This document shows, in pieces, positions 58,186 to 64,000 of a stretch of DNA of 64,000 bases. The stretch covers positions 124,001 to 188,000 of the forward strand of contig JAFOMG010000019.1 of assembly GCA_017418975.1 (NCBI GenBank), read 5' to 3'. The stretch's first letter is position 1. The number at the start of each line of letters is the position of its first letter. This stretch comes from Sphingomonas sp. (GTDB taxonomy: Bacteria > Pseudomonadota > Alphaproteobacteria > Sphingomonadales > Sphingomonadaceae). The translations under genes were made by a program, and so were the position numbers. Below the pieces are notes generated by a model that was not told the origin of the DNA, made no database searches, and saw only the letters and a program-made list of their open reading frames with translations.

Positions 58186-60078
58186 CTATCCGAACAGCCG
58201 GTTCAAACTCCGCTCCAGCATCAGCAGCTGCCACAGGGTGCGGCCATGCTCCGCCCGCCCCGCCTTGTGGTCGGCGGCGAGCTTCTCGATCGCATGCAGG
58301 TCGAACCAGCCGGTGCTGGCGAGCAGCCGGGAGCGCCCCAGCGCGGCCGCCTCGTCCGCCAGCGCCTTGCGGAACCACGCGCTGATCGGCGTCACGAAGC
58401 CCATTTTCGGCCGGTAGAGCACGTCCTTGGGCAGATAGGGCTCCAGCGCCTTCTTCATCAGCCACTTGCCCTGCCCCGCCCGGATCCGCAGCGACGGGGG
58501 CAGCGTCGCCATGAACTGGACGAGCCGATAGTCGAGCAGCGGCTCGCGCGCCTCCAGGCTCACTGCCATGCTCGCGCGGTCGACCTTGGTAAGGATGTCG
58601 CCCGGCAGCCAGTGCCGGATATCGGCATATTGGGCCCGGTCCAGCCCGTCGCGCGCCGGGGCCTGGCGCATCGTGTCGATATAGCGCTGCTCGGCCGTGT
58701 GCCCGGCCAGCGCCTTGCGCATCGCATCCGAATAGAGCGCCTGGCGCAGCGCCGGCCCGGTGACGCCCACTGCCTTGGGATAGGCGAACTCGCCCCCCTC
58801 GGCCAGCGCCAGCAACGTGGTCTTGGCGCGGAAGGGGCGCGGCGCCCAGTCCGCCTTGGGATAGAGCCGGCCGAGCGTGCCGAACACGCGCTCGCGCAGC
58901 CCCTGCGGCAGCAGCGCCCGCGCGCGCTCCTCGGCGGCGAAGAACCGGTAGCGGCGATAGCCGGCCAGCGCCTCGTCCGCGCCGTCGCCCGACAGTGCCA
59001 CCGTCACGCTCTCGCGCGCCAGCTGGCACACCCGATAGGTCGGCAGCGCCGAGGCATCGGCAAAGGGCTCGTCGAACGCGCCCACCAGCGTGTCGATCAG
59101 CGCGAAATCGTCCGCCGCCACCTTGCGCGTCCGATGCGCGGTGGCGAAACGCTCGGCGACCATCCCCGCATAGGCGGTCTCGTCATGATCGGCCTCGTCG
59201 AAGCCGATCGTGCAGGTCTTCACCGCCGCCTTGCTCGCCTCGGCCATCAGCGCGACCACGGCCGAGCTGTCGACGCCGCCCGACAGGAACGCGCCGAGCG
59301 GCACATCGGCGATCATCCGCGCCCGCACCGCGCTCCGCATCAGGTCGATCAGCTCTGCCTCGAGGTCGCGTAGCTTGCCGCTTGCGCGCTGCGAGAAGTC
59401 GATGTCCCACCAGCGCTGCGGCTGCGGCACCGGCCTGCCGCGCTCGAGCAGCAGGAAATGCCCCGCCGGCAGCTTGCGCACGCCCGCCAGGATCGAGGCA
59501 TCGTCGGGCACATAGCCGAGCCCCAGATAGTCCTCGACCGCCTTGAAGTCGGGCGTGCGCCGGAACAGCGGATGCGCAAGCAGCCCCTTCAGCTCGGAAG
59601 CGAAGGCCAGTGCCCCGTCCGACAGCTCGGCATAATGGAGCGGCTTCACGCCGAACCGGTCGCGCGCCAGGAACAGGCTCTGCGCCCCGGCGTCGTAGAG
59701 CGCGAAGGCGAACATGCCGTTCAGCCGGTCGAGCATCCTGGGGCCCCAGGCCCGCCAGCCGTGCAGCAGCACCTCGGTATCGCTGTCGGTGGCGAAGCGG
59801 GCGCCCTTGGCCTCCAGCTCGGCGCGCACTTCCTGGAAATTGTAGATCTCGCCATTATAGGTGACGACCACGCCCTGGTCGGGCGTGGCCATCGGCTGGA
59901 TGCCGCCCTCGAGGTCGATGATCGCCAGGCGGCGATGGCCCAGCCCCACGCCCGCGCTGGTCCACACGCCCGAGCCGTCCGGTCCGCGATGAACCAGCGC
60001 ATCGGTCATCTGCACGATCCGCGCGGGGTCCACCGGCTTGGCCAGCGCGGGATAGTAAAGGCCGGCGATGCCGCACAT
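58186..60078 (-). CDS. Asparagine synthetase-like amidotransferase, XrtA system-associated
   Basis: 630 residues. The class II glutaminase begins MCGIAG with catalytic Cys2, followed by HRGPDGSG and YNGEIYNF. The ATP-binding synthetase domain has FLSGGVDSSAV and SGDGADEALAGY. This is the form called amidotransferase 1 of exosortase A systems, likely modifying exopolysaccharide sugars. It is downstream of xrtA across an intergenic repeat. Confidence 0.92.
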   Translation of the reverse strand: MCGIAGLYYPALAKPVDPARIVQMTDALVHRGPDGSGVWTSAGVGLGHRRLAIIDLEGGIQPMATPDQGVVVTYNGEIYNFQEVRAELEAKGARFATDSDTEVLLHGWRAWGPRMLDRLNGMFAFALYDAGAQSLFLARDRFGVKPLHYAELSDGALAFASELKGLLAHPLFRRTPDFKAVEDYLGLGYVPDDASILAGVRKLPAGHFLLLERGRPVPQPQRWWDIDFSQRASGKLRDLEAELIDLMRSAVRARMIADVPLGAFLSGGVDSSAVVALMAEASKAAVKTCTIGFDEADHDETAYAGMVAERFATAHRTRKVAADDFALIDTLVGAFDEPFADASALPTYRVCQLARESVTVALSGDGADEALAGYRRYRFFAAEERARALLPQGLRERVFGTLGRLYPKADWAPRPFRAKTTLLALAEGGEFAYPKAVGVTGPALRQALYSDAMRKALAGHTAEQRYIDTMRQAPARDGLDRAQYADIRHWLPGDILTKVDRASMAVSLEAREPLLDYRLVQFMATLPPSLRIRAGQGKWLMKKALEPYLPKDVLYRPKMGFVTPISAWFRKALADEAAALGRSRLLASTGWFDLHAIEKLAADHKAGRAEHGRTLWQLLMLERSLNRLFG

Positions 60079-60126
60079 TCAGCGAAGATTCCTCATATGC
60101 TCGGGCTTAGCCCGCCTCCCTTACTT

Positions 60127-60210
60127 CGTCATCCCCGCGAAGGCGGGGATCCGGAGTCGCAAAGGATCCAGCTTCGTCGCCCTGGGTCCCCGTCTTCGCG
60201 GGGATGGCGG
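60127..60210. repeat. Head-to-head pair of CGTCATCCCCGC repeats
   Basis: CGTCATCCCCGC-GAA-GGCGGGGAT at the left and GTCCCCGTCTTCGCGGGGAT at the right are opposite-facing copies. They fill most of the gap between xrtA and the amidotransferase gene. Confidence 0.75.
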
Positions 60211-60221
60211 AAAGTGGGAAG

Positions 60222-61775
60222 TCAGCGCACCCCCGTCATGCGATCGGCGAGGTTCTCGACGGGACCAAGCGCGCCCAGGAAATCCTGGATCGCCGCATGG
60301 GCGCCATTGTCGCTCCCCTGCTCGGCCGAGAGCAGCACCGCCACGCCCGCCTGGCTGCCGCCGAGCAGCTTGGTCTTCAGCGTCTCCAGCTTCACCCGCT
60401 TGTCGCTACCGGTCAGGACGCCGCCGATCCAGTACCAGGTGACCACCTCGCGCTCGACGCGGCCGGGGCCGGTCATGCGCAGCGCCGCGCCGCGGCGGAT
60501 GGGCCCCAGGTCCTCGATCTTCACCCAGCGATCATTCTCGCGGATCGCGCCGATGCCGAAGCCGACCAGCTCGTGCCCTTCATGCTGGGTGGCATAGACC
60601 GCCACCGCCAGATCGACGCTGCGGCCCGTCGCATCCGCATAGCGGCCGATCAGGAAATGGTCCGCGCCCGGGAAATTGGGCGACCAGGTCGCGCGGATGC
60701 TCGAGGGCACGCGGTGCCAGCCGGGCACTTCCGGCAGCGCCACCCGCGCCGGCACCGGCGCCGCGCGCGCGTCGTTGAGGCTCGACCAGCCGAGGAACAG
60801 GCTCGCCACCAGCAGCACCAGCAGCCCCGCAACCGGCGCATCCACCCGGCGCGCCGGCACCGCCTGCAGCACCGCAGAGTCGAACCAGCGCGCATCGGGA
60901 TCGCGATCGAACCATTTCCAGCCGATCGCCAGCACCGCGGCCATCACCAGCGCGAAGAACACCCAGCCATAGACGATATGGTCGAACCCCGTCGCCGCCT
61001 CCACCGAAGTCCACCAGGCGGCATAGATCGTCCCGAAGGCGCGCATGCCGTTGGCGAGGATCGGCACCACGATCGCCGCGACCATGAATGCCGCGCGCCG
61101 CCGCCACGAGACATAGCAGACATTGGCCACCAGCACGCCGAACGCGATCATCGCGATCACGAACTTGGCGCCCGAACAGGCCTCGGCCACTTCGAAATAG
61201 CCGTTGGAGGTAGTGATCAGCACGCCGTCCACGCTGGCGGGCACACCGAACAGATGCAGCATCGGCATCACCATCGCGATGGTGATGTCCTGCAGCGGCC
61301 CCTCGAGGAAATCGCCGAACGGCACGAGGAACGCCATGTAGCAGAGCGGGAAAAGCAGCGCCCGGGCGACGTTCGGCCCCAGCACGGTCACCACCGCGCC
61401 CTGCAGCATCAGCGCCAGCCCGGCATGGCGGAACAGCGCCACGCCGGCGGCATCGCCCACCATCCAGCCGAATCCGCCGGCCGCGACGATCGCCAGGCCG
61501 GGCCACCAGCCCTGGGGCGCCACCTCGCTCAGTTCCGCGCGGCGCTGCCACACCAGCCAGGCGATCACCGGCGCGATGAACAGGCAATGCCCGAAAGTGG
61601 TGTTGGTCCAGTAGATCGTCGCCAGGTCCGCGGTGTCGCGGTGGAAGATCGCCAGCAGCGCCAGCCACACCCCCGCCAGGATCGCGGCATGCCGCTTCCA
61701 GCGCGCGTCGAAGGAGACGGCGGCCCGCACCTCGCTACCGGCGCCTACGCCCGAAGGAATCGATATCTCGGCCAA
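60222..61775 (-). CDS. xrtA: Exosortase A fused to EpsI domain
   Basis: 517 residues from TTG with GGGAGA ahead. About eight to ten membrane helices; the exosortase active site is C200 in AEACSGAKFV, R245 in NGMRAFG and H266 in FDHIVYGW. The last ~210 residues are an EpsI domain (PGWHRVPSSIRATWSPNFPGADH), often a separate gene. Exosortases cut PEP-CTERM sorting signals and link to EPS production. The glycosyltransferase upstream belongs to the same locus. Confidence 0.93.
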   Translation of the reverse strand: MAEISIPSGVGAGSEVRAAVSFDARWKRHAAILAGVWLALLAIFHRDTADLATIYWTNTTFGHCLFIAPVIAWLVWQRRAELSEVAPQGWWPGLAIVAAGGFGWMVGDAAGVALFRHAGLALMLQGAVVTVLGPNVARALLFPLCYMAFLVPFGDFLEGPLQDITIAMVMPMLHLFGVPASVDGVLITTSNGYFEVAEACSGAKFVIAMIAFGVLVANVCYVSWRRRAAFMVAAIVVPILANGMRAFGTIYAAWWTSVEAATGFDHIVYGWVFFALVMAAVLAIGWKWFDRDPDARWFDSAVLQAVPARRVDAPVAGLLVLLVASLFLGWSSLNDARAAPVPARVALPEVPGWHRVPSSIRATWSPNFPGADHFLIGRYADATGRSVDLAVAVYATQHEGHELVGFGIGAIRENDRWVKIEDLGPIRRGAALRMTGPGRVEREVVTWYWIGGVLTGSDKRVKLETLKTKLLGGSQAGVAVLLSAEQGSDNGAHAAIQDFLGALGPVENLADRMTGVR

Positions 61776-61786
61776 ACAAGATCTCC

Positions 61787-61868
61787 CGTCATCCCCGCGC
61801 AGGCGAGGAGCCAGAGCCAAGCAGTACGTCGCTCGATACCCTGGATCCCGGCCCGCGCGGGGATGACG
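61787..61868. repeat. Head-to-head pair of CGTCATCCCCGC repeats
   Basis: CGTCATCCCCGCGCAGGCGAGG at the left and CCCGGCCCGCGCGGGGATGACG at the right face each other, between the glycosyltransferase and xrtA. The right outer arm is the perfect reverse complement of the left outer CGTCATCCCCGCGC. Confidence 0.75.
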
Positions 61869-61916
61869 AAGAAATAAGCGAGAATGACGAAGAAAAGAGA
61901 AACACCGCGCGCGAAA

Positions 61917-63167
61917 TCACGCCGCCCGCCGCGGCTTCTTCGGCACGTCCGTGACACGGGAGACGCGCTCTTCCTTGGCGGGGCGCAGCGGCTGGCCGAG
62001 CACTTCGTCGAGCGGGCTCAACCGCGCTTCCCAGCTGTAGCGGTCGATCACGCGCTGCCGCGCCGCCTCGCCCAGCTCGGTCGCCTTGCGGCGGTTGGCG
62101 AGCAGCCGGGTGACGTGCTCCGCCATCTCCCCCACGGTCGCGCCGACCAGGATCGTGCCGCCATGGTCGATGCCCGTCGCGGCGGCCTCGGACGCCACCA
62201 CCGGCCGCGCCATCGCCATGCCCTCGAGCACCTTGTTCTGGATGCCGCGCGCCAGCTTGAGCGGGGCGACCACCACCGCGGCCTGGGCCAGCCAGCCGCG
62301 CACATCGGGCACCTCGCCGATCACCGCCACGCCCGGATGCTTGCCGAGCGCCTTCACCGCGTCGGTCGGGTTGCGGCCGACGATGATGAAGCGCGCGTCC
62401 GGATGGACCAGGCGGATATGCGGCAGGATCGTCTCGACGAACCAGGTCACGCCCTCGATGTTCGGGCGATAGTCCATCTGGCCGGTGAAGACGATCGTCG
62501 ATCCCATCACGTCGACGCGCTTGAAATGCGCCGAGGGATCGAAAAACTCGGTGTCGATGCCGTTCTCGATCACATGCACCCGATCGGCGCCGGTGCGCTG
62601 GCGGAACAGCTCCGCTTCCGCCTCGCTCACGAACAGATTCGCATCGGCGCGCGCCGCAATCGCCTTTTCGTGCGCGAGCAGCAGCCGCGCCTCGCGGCCG
62701 AGCATCCAGCCCATCGGGCCCTTGCTGCTCTTGGCATAGGCCGCGAACTTGGCCGAATCCATGTCGACAAAGTCCATGATCACGCGCTGGCGCGGCCGCG
62801 GCGGGAGATATTGCGCCATCTGGCTCGAGAAGACGTAGATCGTGTCGATCCGGTGGCGCTCGAGGATGTTCTCCACCGCCTGGCGCAGCGCGTCGTTGTC
62901 GAACGCGGTGAGCGACACCGGCCGATGCTGGACCATCGCCTGGAAGCCCGCCACCAGCTGCGACTTGGCGCGCCACACGATCGAGCGGTTGCCGGTATAT
63001 TTGGTCAGCCCGCCCTTCTGCTTCAGGTCGGCGGGATCGTCGGCAAAGGCGATCAGATGGACGCGCTTCTTCGTCGACAGATATTTCAGGATGTTGAAGC
63101 CGCGGATCTTGTCCCCCCGGTCGGGCGGATAGGGAACGCGGTGCGCGAGGAAGAGTATGTCGCCCAT
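61917..63167 (-). CDS. Glycosyltransferase family 1, XrtA/PEP-CTERM-associated (TIGR03087-type)
   Basis: 416 residues: MGDILFLAHRVPYPPDRGDKIR, typical of the family start; IENGIDTEFFDP and IVFTGQMDYRPNIEGV, then GRNPTDAVKAL, APLKLARGIQNKVLEGMAMA, the GT4 donor-binding region. Adds a sugar during exopolysaccharide synthesis. Its start shares a base with the preceding FemAB gene stop (TGATG). Confidence 0.92.
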   Translation of the reverse strand: MGDILFLAHRVPYPPDRGDKIRGFNILKYLSTKKRVHLIAFADDPADLKQKGGLTKYTGNRSIVWRAKSQLVAGFQAMVQHRPVSLTAFDNDALRQAVENILERHRIDTIYVFSSQMAQYLPPRPRQRVIMDFVDMDSAKFAAYAKSSKGPMGWMLGREARLLLAHEKAIAARADANLFVSEAEAELFRQRTGADRVHVIENGIDTEFFDPSAHFKRVDVMGSTIVFTGQMDYRPNIEGVTWFVETILPHIRLVHPDARFIIVGRNPTDAVKALGKHPGVAVIGEVPDVRGWLAQAAVVVAPLKLARGIQNKVLEGMAMARPVVASEAAATGIDHGGTILVGATVGEMAEHVTRLLANRRKATELGEAARQRVIDRYSWEARLSPLDEVLGQPLRPAKEERVSRVTDVPKKPRRAA

Positions 63168-64000
63168 CAGCCAAGGCCCTTCGCGATCAGGGGACCCGCG
63201 CGATTGGCGATCCACAGGGGGAGCTTGCTCCAGACGCGCACCTGGAGCGAATATTTCGGGTTCACCGGGCTCGCGTCGCGCGCCTTGGCGCCCTCGGCCA
63301 CCCGCTCGTAATAGGTCAGCGGCTGCGGATCGAAGCCCCAATTCTTCTTGAACGCCGCGGCCCCGGTGCCGGTCTTGGAGCGGCCGAAGTCGAAGCGCGT
63401 GCAGCCGCGGGTGCGGGCATGGCGCATCAGCTCGAAATACATGCGATCATTGGCGCGCAGCGCGCGCGCGTCCCGCGTGCCGCCTCCCCAATAGGGATAC
63501 ACCGTGCCGTTCCAGTAAAGGCTCAAGACGCTCGACACTGCCACCCCGCCGTGGCGGACTATAAGCACGTCCGCCGAATTGCCAAATTCGCGTAAAACCT
63601 CGGAAAACAGAGTCCGGGGAAATACGGGCGTGCCGAGATTGCGGACCGACTCGGCATAGACGGCATAATGGGCTGCGATGTCGGCGGAGTTACAGCCGGT
63701 CGCGATGTTCAGGTCGTTCTCCAGTGCCTTGCGCACTTCGGCGCGCTGCTTGCGCGGGATGGCGGCCAGCTGCGCCGCGTCGTCCTCCGCCAGCGAACGC
63801 ACGAAGCCGAGATAGCGGGTGTCGTCCACCTGCCATTCCGGCCCGGGCAGCGGGCCGCCGCGCACTTCCACCACCGGGCATCTCCGCTCGACGGCAAGCG
63901 CCCAGGCCGCCTCCGCCAGCTGCGAAACGACACGCGCGTCGTGGGTCAATATGCCGCCGCCCACGCCGAACCCGGCCGAGGCCAGCACGTTGCCGAACAG
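63167..64000 (-). CDS. FemAB-like GNAT protein, XrtA system-associated (5' end outside window)
   Basis: The frame stays open to the right edge, so the start is outside. The visible 277 codons include LFGNVLASAGFGVGGG, YLGFVRSLAEDD, IPRKQRAEVRKAL, VYPYWGGGTRDARALRANDRMYFELMRHARTRG and FDFGRSKTGTGAAAFKKNWGF, typical of FemAB-like N-acyltransferases of exosortase loci. They are thought to use aminoacyl- or acyl-donors in EPS or peptidoglycan modification. Confidence 0.9.
   Translation of the reverse strand: MFGNVLASAGFGVGGGILTHDARVVSQLAEAAWALAVERRCPVVEVRGGPLPGPEWQVDDTRYLGFVRSLAEDDAAQLAAIPRKQRAEVRKALENDLNIATGCNSADIAAHYAVYAESVRNLGTPVFPRTLFSEVLREFGNSADVLIVRHGGVAVSSVLSLYWNGTVYPYWGGGTRDARALRANDRMYFELMRHARTRGCTRFDFGRSKTGTGAAAFKKNWGFDPQPLTYYERVAEGAKARDASPVNPKYSLQVRVWSKLPLWIANRAGPLIAKGLG

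Noticed and set aside
1..64000. CRISPR array, prophage, integron, insertion sequence or tRNA genes
   Set aside because: No regularly spaced repeats, transposase, integrase, phage genes or tRNA-like cloverleaf ends were seen; a tRNA scan would be needed to exclude them fully.

Overview
The window is high-GC chromosomal DNA with densely packed genes on both strands and strong codon-position bias. It most likely comes from an alphaproteobacterium of the order Sphingomonadales, probably Sphingomonas or a close relative. The evidence is gene content and protein style: RpoH, ChpT, an Ala/Glu-extended ribosomal protein S16, an mtaB-ftsY-yciB run, an ornithine decarboxylase next to a deoxyhypusine-synthase-like enzyme (homospermidine is the typical polyamine of Sphingomonas), and an exosortase A (XrtA) locus. 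No prophage, integron, insertion sequence, CRISPR array or tRNA was seen. Species identity cannot be settled from this view.

Layout. 1-5 kb: a truncated class C serine hydrolase, then a minus-strand translation and secretion block (ffh, rpsP, rimM, metallophosphoesterase). 5-8.6 kb: a GGDEF/EAL-type signalling protein, a protein resembling the Rhodococcus equi Vap family, and an unknown probable DNA-binding protein. 9-13.7 kb: mtaB-ftsY-yciB-ClC operon. 14-15 kb: sodB. 15.5-20 kb: pspF, divergent from a sigma54-type promoter and an unusually long psp operon (35-residue peptide, pspA, pspB, pspC and six more small membrane proteins, several sharing one C-terminal tail). 20-23 kb: sufE, a ferredoxin-like protein, a J-domain protein, RNase P RNA and an amidase. 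22.8-28 kb: chemotaxis operon cheA-cheW-cheY-cheB-cheR. 28-36 kb: a membrane-tethered CobT-type vWA protein, two serine hydrolases, chpT, a membrane PAS histidine kinase and a lipoprotein with a beta-propeller. 36-43 kb: EF-hand protein, JAMM protease, rluD, rpoH, mtgA, NUDIX hydrolase, ybaB-dnaX. 44-47.5 kb: SRP RNA and an operon of two cysteine desulfurases plus an adrenodoxin-type ferredoxin. 47.5-54 kb: hydrolases, a serine/threonine dehydratase and the polyamine pair. 54-58 kb: a serine hydrolase with a TPR-like tail, divergent from a CadC-like regulator, then TetR and MAPEG. 58-64 kb: XrtA exopolysaccharide/protein-sorting locus (amidotransferase, exosortase fused to EpsI, glycosyltransferase, partial FemAB protein).

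All three parts of the signal recognition pathway (Ffh, FtsY, SRP RNA) lie in the window but are not adjacent. A family of short palindromes built on CGTCATCCCCGC recurs between genes, and a related palindrome sits in frame inside mtgA. The best candidates for something undescribed are the expanded psp operon, the Vap-like protein and the orphan CobT-type vWA protein. Starts were chosen from Shine-Dalgarno spacing and family N-termini. Several are TTG or GTG, and their alternatives are noted.
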